Assembly: GCA_934045905.1 (NCBI GenBank)
Contig: OW203762.1
Span: forward strand, 55,515,411-55,579,410
Source: Leuctra nigra
Taxonomy: Eukaryota > Arthropoda > Insecta > Plecoptera > Leuctridae
DNA: 64,000 nt
Direction: 5' to 3'
The stretch's first letter is position 1. Every line of letters starts with the position of its first letter. A program made the translations under genes and the position numbers. The notes under the pieces are model-generated. The model ran no database searches. It was not told where the DNA came from and worked only from the letters and a program-made list of their open reading frames with translations. Positions 10,207 through 22,781 of the stretch are shown here, piece by piece.

Positions 10207-12107
10207 ACATATTTGGCCGCGCTGAGCTGCGTTGATATTTTCTAAACGAAACACGAGAGAGCTTTCCGTCACATGACGCGCGGAACGATGAATGGCTTTT
10301 GACAAAAGTTATGTAAAACGCGTCGGTCTTGGCATGCAAAACGCATCAGCTTCCTTGATGTAAAATCAACCTCACGAGCCGTTTTTCTACGCTCGCGATT
10401 CCATCGCATGGTTTGAAGTGTTTTTAAAATGCGGTCACCCAACTTTCATTGTTAAACATATCGAGTCGGCTGACTTCCTTCGCTTCATCCCAATCTCAGC
10501 GGCGGATATCCCACAGTTCCTTACATAGGAAGCTTCTTTATTCCTCATTTATCACAGGGATAACAATTATCCGCTCTCAAAGAGAAGCTTGACTTGGCGG
10601 TTATCTAACAGAGAATCTGAAATTAGTCGAGTGTGAGGTTCGGCCTTTGTACGATATCGATTTTCAGCCTTTAGATGCAAAAATAATTTGCGACCTCAAA
10701 CGAAAATCCACATTTTGATAGATTTACATGAAATATCCGGGGCTTGCAACCGCGGATATAGCAAGAATCCAAAAGGCTATTCGCTGGGAATTCGGATTAA
10801 GTTGGCTTTGTTAGAGCTATTTGTAACTGTCAGCTCAGTATTAATATACGTCGTGTGTGTTATCTGCATACGTGTAAGTGCATTATGGGATGAAAACACT
10901 ACTTTATAATACTGATTATAACTACTTGATATTGGTAGGAATCAGTAGCTTTTATTTAATGACTTTGTTTTGATGCGGACCTCGCACGAAACGAACGACT
11001 TTTTAATACCAATAACGATTATTTATAAGTTACAACAACTCTAAGTTGAAGTTATGGGATATTGACTAGTAAAAGCTTCGAACTGATATTCTTGCAACCC
11101 ACCGTGGCTCTCAAACGCTTTGGTCGTGAGTTTTCCTCTGTTGTGAAAACGCACGCTCTTTGTAAAACAAGTTACGACTTCTCCAAGCGGAGAAACCTCA
11201 AGGTGCGAAACAACTCGTGATTCTCTTCAAGTACGAACTTGTTTAATTGGAGCTCACGACGTTCATCTTTGATCATGACTTGCGCGAACTTCGTGGCAAG
11301 ATAATAAAATATCTCTCTACGTTTCTGTAATTAGCACACATGTACCGGCTTTTCGAAAGTGTGAATTTGATAATGCGATAGGAACTTTGGAGGAACGTGC
11401 GAGCGACATGAACGCTATTAATCTCCGATGATTCTCATAAATAGAGTTAAAAGTTACATTGTTCCTCGAAGTCGTCTGAACGTCGTCGGTCTTTTTGCTT
11501 CAACGAATCACTGAGAACTCGTTCAAGGATGTACTAATCTTCCTCGCCTACAAAAATCTTTCACTTGTAAAATTCGGCTTTTTTATTCATTTAGTTTTTT
11601 TTCAGACTAGTATATAATTTTGAAAGCATTGAGATATTAAAGAATACTTTGAGTGATTACTCAAAGTTATACGAAGTGCAAGAAAAGAGACAATCATATC
11701 TGCTTGGCTAAAGAGAACAATTTTGTTTTCGCAATGTCCGCCATTACACATGAGCCTCAAATCATCCACAATTCCTACAAGAAGTTCGAGGGTCATTCGG
11801 AAAGAAAATACTATTGTGCATAAGAACTCGAAGATGAAGAGACTTTTAGCATAGCGGTGTCTTCCTAATTCTCTGGCAAGCCACAGACGCAATTGCATTG
11901 AATTCGGATTCTGTTTTGACACGTTCAACTTCATCTGCCGCTGTAAAAAGTCCTCCGAGGCCGCGTCTTGTTGACGTCATCAATACATCGTCATCAACAA
12001 GTGGTAGAAGTCGCTTCGTGCCAAGTCAGGGAAATAGGGGAGGGGATCCAATTCCAAAACATGGATAAATAATTGTGCAAATTATTTAATATAATCGATA
12101 AATTTTA
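10207..12107. other. Intergenic DNA, no gene supported
   Basis: Moderately AT-rich with several CpG-containing stretches just right of the minisatellite (10210-10500). A 110-codon minus-strand frame at 11602-11934 is unrecognised and not called. One TGACGTCA lies at 11972-11979. Confidence 0.5.
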
Positions 12108-12291
12108 TTAAGCCCCATTTACACGGTGCAATTTCTTGAACAACTTCGGTGTCACATTCCCATTTTTCAAACAATTTTGTATTTACACGACGCAACTTTC
12201 TGTCACAGAACTTAAAACATGTTCTAATTTTCATTTAAGAAGTGTGACACAGAAGCTGGACAAGAAATTGCACCGTGTAAATGGGGCTTAA
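12108..12291. mobile_element. TTAA-bounded MITE with ~31-bp perfect TIRs
   Basis: Begins TTAAGCCCCATTTACACGG and ends with the exact reverse complement. The perfect pairing is 31 bp, extending imperfectly to about 55 bp (GAACAACTTCGGTGTCAC versus GTCCAGCTTCTGTGTCAC). Total length is 184 bp, so the element is essentially a foldback. The TTAA at both ends could be a piggyBac-style target duplication or part of a palindromic terminus; one copy cannot separate these. No coding capacity. Confidence 0.85.
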
Positions 12292-13865
12292 GTCACATGC
12301 GTTGAAGTTCTGATATGTGTACGTTTCTTGAAACCAAACAAAACACTAACTAAAACTTTCAATAGCAAGTCTTCTTTAATTTTTTCCTCGAAAATCTTTC
12401 GTAATCTTGTAGTTAAATACGAACAAGAGTAAATAAGTAAATGAACCTAGGAAATCGCTTGACAATCTAGTTAAGAAACTCCATTCGTAAGTCTTTATTT
12501 TATTAATGAAGTTTAGGGATTTGGTACGTAAAAGATTCTTGACACAGCCGATTCATTGTGTTCAACGCCCCAGCGACCGACACCTTGAAGAGAGTTTGAG
12601 ACTCATCTCTAATTTAATACCAGCATTGGCAATGGAAGCATAAAGTTCATTAATGTGAATAAGAGGGAAAATGAGAGTATTAAAAGAAGATCTCATCTTG
12701 AGATTGACGATTATGTACTTTGTTTGCATTCTAATCGCTTCTCTGCAAGCCTCTGTAGAGAATGTTTTAATCTAAATGACATTGATCGAAATCTCAAGAG
12801 TAAGAACAAATAAGATTCTCTTTAATCGACTTGATCTCCCCCTTTTTCACCCATCGGACAATATAAATCGGAACTTCTATCACAAAATTCAATTATGGAA
12901 TAATTTAGAGAGCAAGAGTATTTTATGACTTTCTGGATAACTTTTTATCTAACCTTACCTTGGAATCAACTAAAATAAAACTAACTAGAAAACTTAACTA
13001 GAATTCCGTCGAATCTGAATTTATTTCTAGGATGTATTTAATTTCCCGTAATTAAAAAATTGATTGACACTCGATAGTAAAAAAATAAATTTTTGAATCG
13101 ATAATGTAAAATTAATTATATTTGTATTGCTCTGAGCTGTAGAAGTGGTTGGTTTCTTAGAAACATCGGTGAGTGAATGCGTTGTTCGTTAGTTGAAAGA
13201 ATGGTTCTCCAGAAACGGTTTTTCCCAAATAGAACTGTATTTAGTCGATATTGATTATTAATTATTATATTGATTCACAACACAGTTATTCATAATCATA
13301 TTATCCTTCTCCTTCGACAATGTTTCAGTTCATTCGAGTGGCTCATTGAGGTAAACTCCGCCGCATTCACGTTCTTGAATCGAGTCAGTTTTGTTGTGGA
13401 GTCGAAGTCGTGTCTGAGTTTTGAGTCCGCCTGACAGATGGGCAGATTATACGGCTTCGACAGTCGGGAACTTTTCGAGTGTTTCAGTTTGAAAAGGTGG
13501 CCTCTCAACTTTGAAAGAGAGAAATAGCTCGCGCCATTCGATTTAAGTGACTAGCAGATTTATGTCCAAAAATTATTCTTTTTGTATGGCGCTACTTTTA
13601 AAAAATGCTGCCAATTTGGAAAAAAACGGATCAGTGATTTTGCATTTTGCTCTTTCGTGAAGCAAATGGTTCTATTAACAGAGACATATTGCTTTGCCAG
13701 GGAGAGACGGAGTTTGATTCTAAAGATAAATATAAGGGCAGGCAGATCCGTCAAAGACGTTCCTCAAAGATTCGATACCTAAAATCTCTAAACGAAACGA
13801 TAAAGTGAGGAAATCATTAAAATATTCTAAACTCAAGATAAACTGAAAACTCGGAGGTACACTTG
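12292..13865. other. AT-rich intergenic DNA, nothing recognised
   Basis: Only short unrecognised frames, no repeat structure seen. The right end abuts the 23-bp minisatellite. Confidence 0.5.
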
Positions 13866-14670
13866 ACAGAGCGCGGCACCTCCACAAGGCAGAACGCGGC
13901 ACCTCCACAAGGCAGAGCGCGGCACCTCCACAAGATAAAGCGCGGCACCTCCACAAGGTAAAGCGCGGCACCTCCACAAGGCAGAGCGCGGCACCTCCAC
14001 AAGATAAAGCGCAGCACCTCCACAAGCCAGAGCGTGGCACCTCCACAAAGCAGAGCGTGGCACCTCCACAAGGCAGAGCGCGGCACCTCCACAAGGCAGA
14101 ACGCGGCACCTCCACAAGGCAGAACGCGGCACCTCCACAAGGCAGAGCGCGGCACCTCCACAAGGCAGAACGCGGCACATCCACAAGCCAGAGCGTGGCA
14201 CCTCCACAAGGAAAGGCGCGGCACCTCCACAAGGTAGACGGCACCTCCACAAGGCAGAGCGCGGCATCTCCACAAGGTAGAGCACGGCACCTCCACAAGG
14301 CAGAACGCGGCACATCCACAAGCCAGAGCGTGGCACCTCCACAAGGAAAGGCGCGGCACCTCCACAAGGTAGACGGCACCTCCACAAGGCAGAGCGCGGC
14401 ATCTCCACAAGGCAGAGCACGGCACCTCCACAAGGCAGAGCGTGGCACCTCCACAAGGCAGAGCACGGCACCTCCACAAGGGTGAGCACGGCACCTCCAC
14501 AATGTAGAGCACGGCACCTCCACAAGGCAGAGCGTGGCACCTCCACAAGGCAGAGCACGGCACCTCCACAATGTAGAGCACGGCACCTCCACAAGGCAGA
14601 ACGCGGCACCTCCACAAGGCAGAACGCGGCACCTCCACAAAGCAGAGCGTGGCACCTCCACAAGGCAGAG
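13866..14670. repeat. 23-bp minisatellite, about 35 units
   Basis: The unit is GCGGCACCTCCACAAGGCAG plus AGC, tandemly repeated for about 805 bp with point variants (CAGAAC, TAAAGC, CATCC, GAAAGG, ATGTAG). One unit type is shortened to 20 bp (GTAGACGGCACCTCCACAAG). A six-unit block (5 x 23 + 20 = 135 bp) is duplicated: the CACATCC variant at 14176 recurs at 14311. Because 23 is not divisible by 3 and the minus strand lacks stops, all three minus frames stay open for about 270-310 codons. These frames cycle the same 23-residue repeat and are not called as genes. Confidence 0.97.
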
Positions 14671-14832
14671 ATAATAGTGAACGGCTTCTTGCTAAACACT
14701 TTATGAAGACGCAAGTGAGGCCAACTTGGGGGCTCTTTGATCAATGTTCGCAAGAAATCTAATTAATAATGGAAATGCAAGGCAAGACTTGGTAAAGTGC
14801 TCGCCACTAACTCAGTTACTGCAGGTGAATTT

Positions 14833-14966
14833 CACGTGGATAAACTCCACCTGCGAGACTTGTGGTCACGTGTGAAAACACGTGTAAAGTCACGTGTAAA
14901 GTCACGTGTGAAGATAATGTGAAGTCACGTGTGAAGTCACGTGTGAAGACAATGTGAAGTCACGTG
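14833..14966. repeat. Cluster of eight CACGTG E-boxes in a 12-bp repeat
   Basis: CACGTG palindromes begin at 14833, 14867, 14879, 14891, 14903, 14926, 14938 and 14961. From 14867 the spacing is 12, 12, 12, 23, 12 and 23 bp, produced by a repeat of GTCACGTGTGAA or GTCACGTGTAAA. The 23-bp gaps carry a decayed unit (ATAATGTGAA or ACAATGTGAA) in which the core is lost. CACGTG is the canonical E-box bound by bHLH factors such as Myc/Max or Clock/Cycle. Binding is a possibility only; a short minisatellite explains the pattern equally well. Confidence 0.8.
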
Positions 14967-16398
14967 ACGGATGACCTTCAGCACATGCGCAGACGTCTGG
15001 CAGGCGGACGGATTCACTTTGACAGATTATTCGCAGGAATTGCTTCGCTGATTTAAAGAAGAAGTCACATTTAACATTTGGAAGGGATGGATCGAGATAT
15101 TCATGTAAGGAAATAGAACTTCAACAGATTCGTGCGAATAGCCCCTTGGGTCCGGTTTTGTGGGCAATAAAGAAGTTTCATACTTCGCAGTTGTGATTAT
15201 CCGCGGTTAACTGAATGGGTGCGGACGAAAACGGGTTAAGTGCCAAATTTAACAAAATTAATATTTGAAATATTTAGTGCCATGCTGGCTACAGGAATAC
15301 GCTTTCCGCTTTGAAAATATCATCATCAAGAGCACCACAAAGACATTAGTGTATAAGAATCAATGGTTCAGGTGGGGGTGATGACGTGACGAGATATCTC
15401 CTGATCCTTGGCGATGCAACCCGCGCTACACAAGACGCTGATCAATCACATCAGTATTCCACTCGAGGGGGCCGTGTCTGTCTACACCGACTAATTGAAG
15501 ACACGGTAATTAGCATCCAGACACGTTGCGCCGGCAATCACTCTTCCTGCCGTACAACATACAGAAACACTAAATAAACAATTCATTCAACTCAAAATAT
15601 CTACTATCTCTGTTTGTTTTATACCTTTTTTTAGATGAATCAACAGCAATATTTCATTTTTTTCTACACGTCATACTTTTTCAGCTAATGAATTCTTGAA
15701 TAGAAAACCGATGTCTGCCTCTGAAATTTTTATGCTCCTTCTTTGTCTGTGTGTATAGAGCCCATTTTTCCCCAGTAAACATGCTCGCGAGAGTGTAAAA
15801 AGGCGCTTCTCATCGTTTACTTGGCCTAGATGGTTGGATCCAGTGCTCAAAACAGCGTGTTCAGCTGGGAATATGCCTTGCTCAGGCCGCCATTACCGCT
15901 CGCCCACAAACAAGCAGAGTGCCGAGTAAAGTGAAAAGCGATTTGATGCTTATCTATAACTTTTCAAGATGAAACTCGTCTTCAACTTTAAGATGAAGAT
16001 GAGAATTTCTGGATGAAACAATTTTAGTTTCCCCTGTAGCTTAGTCTATAAACCTGCATTAATGCCATGGATTTATCTGATCAATTTAGTTCCGACTTCG
16101 GTTCTTCTTCGTCGGTGTAGTAGACTTCTACTTCTATCTCAAGCACTTGGAGAAGGTATGAGATCGAGTTGGATTCGATTAACCATCTCTCTGCGCAAGC
16201 GCGAGCAGGAGACACGATGCGTGACGTACCAAGACGCGGGGACGCATTGTTGTCCCAGACACGGTTTGAATAGCAAACGCCTCAAATGCCTTCTGATTCG
16301 ATTGATTTTAAAGCCGTCTATTCAATTGAATTATTCCTAGATCCGAACTAAATTTACGTCTTGGAGATACGTTCTGTGTTATACCAAACTACTTTACT
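14967..16398. other. Intergenic DNA, nothing recognised
   Basis: No convincing exon or repeat. Short frames at 15386-15577 and 16062-16340 have no recognisable product. Confidence 0.45.
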
Positions 16399-16563
16399 GG
16401 GACCGTATTCTGTACAGTGGAGTTATCTTCCTAGGTATTGGTAACGGAAACGAAATCACTTCGCTCTGAAATCATTTCAGACCATCGCTTATCCGTATGG
16501 CCGTGAAATGATTTCATACCGAAATGATTTCGTAATGAATATTCGTTATGGAATAAGGACCCC
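16399..16563. mobile_element. Hairpin MITE, GGGNCCGTATTC family, copy 1
   Basis: The ends are GGGACCGTATTCTGTAC and the reverse complement of GGGGTCCTTATTCCATAACG. Almost the whole 165 bp folds back: CGAAATCACTTCGCTCTGAAATCA pairs imperfectly with the GAAATGATTTCATACCGAAATGATTTCG region. The loop contains TATCCGTATGGCCGTGA, matching the loop of the element at 22782-22910, so the two are one family. Confidence 0.65.
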
Positions 16564-16580
16564 GAGAAGAATAAGCGACT

Positions 16581-16625
16581 TGTACTACTGTTACTACTGT
16601 ACTACTGTGTGTGACTACTGTGTTA
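16581..16625. repeat. Short TACTACTG repeat
   Basis: Four to five imperfect copies of TACTACTG directly right of the MITE. Confidence 0.75.
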
Positions 16626-18201
16626 AAACTGTCTTAGTAGATTGCTGGATTGCAATCTAAAAACGGCTTGACTTTATGTTTCAAGGTCGATCATTCTTAC
16701 AGACCAAAGTTGTTATTACAGGTCAGACTTTTCACAAATAAATAGAAATACACTGCAGTACACATTTCTTCATGGGAGTCCATGTTTGAACTGAAACCCC
16801 AAAGACGCATGTTTTGCCCGAGTTGTAAAATTACGAAGAACGTCCTGGCTTTTTTAAATGAATTTGAGTTCAAAGCTTGAAATGGAACGAGGTCTTAGCC
16901 TTTAAAAGTGAAACTCGAGTTTCGTTTTCCACATCAACATCCAAACACAGCGTCATTGAGATTGAAATATGCTCCTCTCTGCCTTCAAAAAATATCGTTT
17001 CAGACATCTTTTAAAGAATCTGTATAATGTTGTGGGAAGATGAGGAATGAATAATTGCTACTCATCTCCAAGACCAGTCGACGACATGAATATATAAACG
17101 GAAGAAAACGTTTGAATCTGCTTTTAGAGTCAACATATCGTTTATTACAATACCTATTGGCGGCAAAAAGGCGGCTGTAAATCTAGCTAAGCGGATAACG
17201 TAAACGCTGTTTCGTTGGAAAAGTTATTGTCTATTTGCACGGAAGAGTTGTGAAATATGTTTCACTTTCCAACACCTCTAAATCACGTCTGCAATGGATT
17301 CTCACTTGGCCGGGATTAAAGCCAACTCGCGTTTGATTCTACGCGACAACGGACTTTAACACAATACATGGCCTATTCTGCATTGTCCGGCTAATTCCAT
17401 TGCATTATACCCACTCTAGTTAAATGTAACTCTAGGTAGTTAATGGATTAAAATCTAAATCGATGAAGTTAAAGTTAACTGTCCTGCCCGGCGTTAAATC
17501 GATAGTCGTGTATCGATTGATCTGATAGACTAATTCCGTGGAGCAGTGAATTCCCGCGATCGCTCTGAATTGAGACAGCGGCTGTTGCCAGTTGCTGTTT
17601 GACAGTTGCTGTTGTGCTGCGATGTCAATTCCTGACGAGCATTATAACCAGGCGTTCAAGACGTGAACTTGGAAACTCTGATTAATATAGTCACAATGTA
17701 AGTTGTATAACATTACGTACGCGAACACAGTGTGTTGGGCTATAGCGTCAGTGTAACTAAAACTAATATATTTTCATTGTGTAGTGGCAAAGATGTTATG
17801 AACCAACGTGAGTTTTAATAATATCATTGTGTAGTGGATTGCCTGGTTCTCAATTGTATTGCGTTCGAATTAATAGGTGTGGAAGTTTATGCTCTATAAT
17901 AGACCATCGAAAGTCAAGTCTCGAGACTACATGCGTCAAAGGGGCAGTGATAATTTTGTATTTGAATTTCTTTGAATAAAGTTGTCATATATTTCAAAAC
18001 AAGCTTTGACAAATGTAGCTGAAATTTGTCAAAATTTTAGTCCCAATGACCATGCAATATTTGATGTTTTTTCAGAGAATCTCTTGCAGATTTTCTTGGG
18101 TAAAAACAACGAATCAAGCTTTCGGGGAAATGAGTAGACTGATTTTACTAGAAATCATTATTGTCCTGATCCGTTACTTCGTTACACCGTAATGCGAGAA
18201 G
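16626..18201. other. AT-rich intergenic DNA
   Basis: No gene. A 13-bp direct repeat CATTGTGTAGTGG occurs near 17776 and 17825, about 50 bp apart. Nothing else stands out. Confidence 0.45.
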
Positions 18202-18250
18202 AACAAACAAACAAACAAACAAACAAACAAACAAACAAACAAACAAACAA
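18202..18250. repeat. (CAAA)n microsatellite
   Basis: About 12 perfect AAAC units, then an imperfect extension to about 18280. A second, shorter array of the same motif is at 22652-22685. Confidence 0.95.
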
Positions 18251-18280
18251 CTAACAAACAATTACAAACAAAACACAGAC

Positions 18281-20070
18281 AAAAACAGATATTTGAGTCA
18301 TAAGTTTCAATTGAAGAGGTTCGCTCCTGTCGCTGAATTATATTTTCATGTAGTGTCAATTTTCAGTGTACCAATTCAACGTCCAGAATATTACAACATA
18401 ATATAACATATTTTTTAAAGTGTTACGACGCTTTGCCTGGATTTTGGTGGACAAAATGTCGCTGTTTTCCTTCGTATAATGCTAACACTTACATTTCGTA
18501 TCGGCTCGTTTCTCTGCTCCGGGTCATTTCCTGTTGAAAGTGGTCACTTTTCCGTCTAGGAAAGCTCATATCGAAATAAGTACCAAAATAACCAACCCCT
18601 ATCGGTTAGGAACCTTGAGGATATTGCGATTTCAATAACACAAATCCAGACTTAAGTGCCCACAATGTAATCAAGTCTAACATGATGCAGTAAGATTATC
18701 TTACGATTCTGCTTGCTAGATAAACTTCTTTATACTTAATTGCTGTATATATATCTACTTAGAATACACTGTGATATTGCAGCTGTTCTAAATATAAATC
18801 ATATACACATTTTGAAGAGCTTATCCTTATCGGAAGTAATCTAATCTGTCGGCGATGCAATGTTGTGATTGTGATCGCGGCTGTTGAAAGTAACGGCAAC
18901 ACTGTAGTGTGTTTGTGCCGATGACGGCGCGAGATGGAGCCACTGATTGAGGGGCGGTGCTGAAGGACGCGATCGGATCGGCTCTGCAGATAATGGAAGC
19001 TACAAATCACAATCACAAGTCGCGAGGGACGGATGAAATCTATACAAACTCGGCGGCATTATCGCGACTCAGTTCCACTTGCGAGTCGGTCGCAGGTCGC
19101 GTTTCCAACTTGAGCGAAGTTGGAATATTATTTTGCTAAACGGCTCCAGTGACACGATTCATCAACTTGTTGATTTTTTTCACTTTCCATTCCATTTCGT
19201 TGATTTGTTACTTGAAACTTTCCGCAGGTATTTCAGAGCTTTTAATCAGACAAATTGTGTGGGATACGATCGTCGCTTCGTGCATTATTGAAATTTTCCA
19301 TTACTTGCTCAAAAACCACTCAACCAATTAAAAAGGCCGAAAACTAAGCACTTAAGAGCAAACATGTTATCCTTGAAGCCAACGATGGATGTATTTTCAC
19401 TAGAAATTCGCCGATCTTCACTTCTATTTTCTGCCTTTTTCGTCAACAATTTTTTATTAAATTATTTGACAACATATCAAATTAAAAGTGACGTTTTATT
19501 TCGTTGGAGTATAACAAACTACTTCTTAAATGTAAATTGCGTTTCAATAAAATGTGCTTCAAGGAAAGAACAACTTCTTCCTCAAGATTGCTAATATTAT
19601 AACCGATTATTGTAACACCCCCGTGCAGTTTGCCGGGATCTTTTATCTCGTGTTTGTTCCGAACGAAATCTAAATACAAGAACGAGCAACTGTCTGGGGA
19701 TGGGATATTGAAACATCAGTTAATTAGAGCGTCGTGTTTTCGTCTGAAGAGAGCTCAAAGTTGATTCACGCTTTGCTTGTTTCAGAAAGCAAACGATTAG
19801 AACGCTCGAAATAATAACGACAAATTCATGCCGATGATATCTTCTCGATGGCAATGTAAGTCCATCTGTAAGTTCTGTAAGTCCATCGGGTGCGGAGTAA
19901 GGAAGGATGTCGGTATGAACTATTAAACATATTAAACATGTGATCACACGGGTAGGTACACTTCAATGTGGGTGGAGATGTGTTTGATGTTTTGACTAAT
20001 CATGAGCAGTTTCGTTTATCAAACAAATCTTTTCAAATAAAATGAAATCTTGAATTAGTAAGCGACCTTT
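18281..20070. other. Intergenic DNA, no gene supported
   Basis: Short frames only. No recognised repeat or RNA. Confidence 0.45.
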
Positions 20071-20585
20071 TAGCGAGCGTTACCACGGTACGCTTATGGT
20101 ACTTTCAATGGTTCTTTGTAGGCATTGTCCAGGACAAACCGTTCAACCGATCGACCTGAAAATTTGTACACACTAATGCCATATGAGCGCGGTCTCAATT
20201 TTTGAACGAGATTCTGCGATTTTTTGAATGAATTGTTGTTGGGACAAACAATTGAGGTATTTACAACGATTTTCATACTAATCTGCACGCTATATTCAAA
20301 AGTTATTGACATTTTATGGACATTTTATGCTTGTTTGGAACTATTTATCAAATATCTTGAAGGTATGTACGATATTTTATCGCTGCTTCTTTGACGCATT
20401 TCATTTCGGCCAAGGAGGTAGATGAAACCCGCATTGGTTTCGGCAAAGAGTTTCTAGTAGAAGACTTAGAAACTCTTCGGTTTCGGCTCTTCTAGGTCTG
20501 AAGAGCATAAACTTACAAACGCATATCAAATCGCATGCAATTCGAAGGCTCGCTTACCAACGCGGTACACAGAGCGTTTTCCTAG
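20071..20585 (+). mobile_element. Helitron-like dispersed repeat, copy 1
   Basis: The left part shares ATGGTACTTTC and AACCGATCGACCTGAAA with the copy at 27850-28472. The right end shares GCATATCAAATCGCATGCA, then CTCGCTTACCAACGCGG and GAGCGTTTTCCTAG. The terminus CTAG at 20582-20585 is preceded by a small AACGC/GCGTT stem (20559-20563 with 20574-20578), which is the arrangement of Helitron 3' ends. No Rep/helicase coding sequence is present. An additional 10-bp stem AAGAGTTTCT/AGAAACTCTT lies at 20446-20477. The 5' boundary is approximate, and the Helitron assignment is an inference from end structure. Confidence 0.5.
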
Positions 20586-22651
20586 CATGAATATTTATAT
20601 GTGGTATTGGGAATGATCCGGTGGTGTCTGGGAATGCAGAACAATCATCGATTCAGCCTGACATCAAACATCTCCGTGGCTCGGGATTCCATTTCTCAGC
20701 AAGTTCACTCTCTCATGGTCTGTTTACCTACGACTGACCCACATGTTGGAAAACGATAATTTGTCTAAAGACAGCCGCTGCGATGTGTGTCAAGGGCGCC
20801 TACCTGACTCTTCAGCGATGTTTGTGCGTCGCGGCGTCGGCGTCTGGTGTTTGTTTCTCCTCGACGTCTTATTTTAGCTCACCTCTGACTGCGAGATGAT
20901 CGCTGCGAGGCCGTATGTGATGACGTCATCATCTGCAGAGTCACGTGATATTTCATCCCCACACCACATCGATGACAGTTTGATCGTCATCAAACTGTCA
21001 AAGTAAGAGTACTTGTCGCTGTGTTTGTTGAAACGTCCATTTTAATTAATTATTTCAGTTTGTTGATATGTACTTGAATATTTATTACAATTAAAACTGC
21101 ACGATTATTCCATTTGTATTTACATATAAGTAATTCGATTTAAAGCATTGGTTGGTAAAGTCAGTAAATGTTTAAAGTTTCAGTTTAGTTATTTTTGCAA
21201 GGACACATTCAAGTGGCAACGTAATGTGAGAATCCTGCTTCTCACTTTCCTTTCAGATAGCATTTAGAAAGTTCTGCTTCAACCTCATTCAAATAAAGCT
21301 CTTCCACACAATGAAGCCATCGTTTTCTAGTTTCAATTTATCTGCGAAAGTTTTCTTGCTCCAAAAGGTTTGGCTGACATCTATGGTACCTAATCTGTAA
21401 ACAAATCAATTCATTAAGATATGTGTTTTATATAAATACTAAATGTTATTGTCTGAAAATGTATCTGATCATCCTTAGTCGAAAGTTCGCGCTCGAATAT
21501 TCATCTCCATCTAACATCTGTTTGATCCTACTTTATCCGAAGTTTGTTACCCAACTTTCCTCAACATCTTCATTATTTCTGGCAGGGATAGATCACACAG
21601 CACCCTGGAGGTTGCCATTGTGGGCTTTACGACCACTCACACAACTTTCCCGGCGCTGCTTGCTTTGACTTGAGCTACAGCCTCGTCGATGCCACATTTT
21701 TATAGCAATGCAGTAAAAATGCGACGGTGATATTATTATTACTGTTATTAGTATTATTATTACTTTACACGCCAACCATATTGGTTCGATGTGCGCATGC
21801 GCTTCCATGCTTGTGCGTTTTATGGAGCTTGCTAAATTACCTCTCCCGTATGAAACCAATTTGACATTATATTTGGGGAAATCTATATTAATGAAACAAT
21901 GATAAAGTGTGATAAGTTTTCATTTTTGTTCCAAATTAATTGTACAGTATCATTATATTGTGATAAAAGTTTCGCAAGTCCGGATGATGATATTTGTGTA
22001 CTGAGCGCGTATCATGTAAGCACGTGATGTGTAAAAAGCATGGCAAGCGGTCAGCGCTGATCACATCTCCTGATTTACGCGTCGTGTCGGAGGTCACGTG
22101 GTGTCCGCGAGGAACATGGCCGCCCTCATTGTCACAGATCCGCGACGTTTTTAATGAATTAACAAACATTTCCAAACAGTTACAGAGCTCAGCGAATTAA
22201 CATGGAATGTATGTGGGATTTGCTTGATAGTCATCCGGGACAGCATGTTGAGCCTTCGTTATAAAATAAGGTTTAATCACCAAAGGGTTCCATTAGAGAC
22301 ATAATGAATGGGTACTTTAAGGAACGAGTAGGAGATGCATAATCATCCAATTATTCCAGACAATGGTCCCGCCTTAATTGAGCCCATCAGTGCAATTGGA
22401 TCTTACTACAAAGTATGGTTTCACAATTTCCATTCCGAACATGGAATACATTTTTTAATTTGTTTAATTCATGAACAGATTGAAGTCGGATAAAGAATAG
22501 AAAATAATTAAAATATGTTCAGCTAAAAGCGTCTGCTATAAAAGCGATGAAAGAACTGTGGTCTTTGACGTCAGTTTTCATGCTGTAATGAGTGGTGGTT
22601 TGTTTCAAATATGTGAAACTCTCAATCATCGGTGCATATGGCGACTCAAAG
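20586..22651. other. Intergenic DNA with one small perfect hairpin
   Basis: A CpG-rich spot at 20826-20850 (GCGTCGCGGCGTCGGCGTC) and a TGACGTCA at 20921-20928 precede a 28-bp inverted repeat. An ATT-rich stretch at about 21731-21765 contains an 18-mer identical to the LINE tail at 3546-3563 (ATTATTATTACTGTTATT), hinting at another retroelement 3' end, but no body was recognised. TGACGTCA also occurs at 22566-22573. Confidence 0.45.
20973..21000. repeat. Perfect 12-bp stem inverted repeat
   Basis: TGACAGTTTGAT, a 4-base loop CGTC, then ATCAAACTGTCA. It is too short to be a miRNA precursor and is not followed by a T run, so no function is assigned. Confidence 0.85.
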
Positions 22652-22685
22652 AACAAACAAACAAACAAACAAACAAACAAACAAA
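22652..22685. repeat. (CAAA)n microsatellite
   Basis: About eight perfect AAAC units, preceded like the 18202 array by GAACAAAC. Confidence 0.95.
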
Positions 22686-22781
22686 GCATTTGACTTACTG
22701 CCTAAATACTACAAATTGAATGTATTATTGAATTGATTGATTAGGTATATTTGAGTTTTCCCGAAGTTCTCTCTAAATCCA

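Noticed and set aside
11602..11934. 110-codon minus-strand frame
   Set aside because: Unrecognised product, with no start or splice evidence.
13720..14753. Three overlapping minus-strand frames of about 273-313 codons
   Set aside because: Entirely the 23-bp minisatellite plus short flanks, open in all three frames at once.
20973..21000. Intrinsic terminator or miRNA hairpin
   Set aside because: The stem is 12 bp with no T run, too short for a miRNA precursor, and bacterial-type terminators do not apply here.
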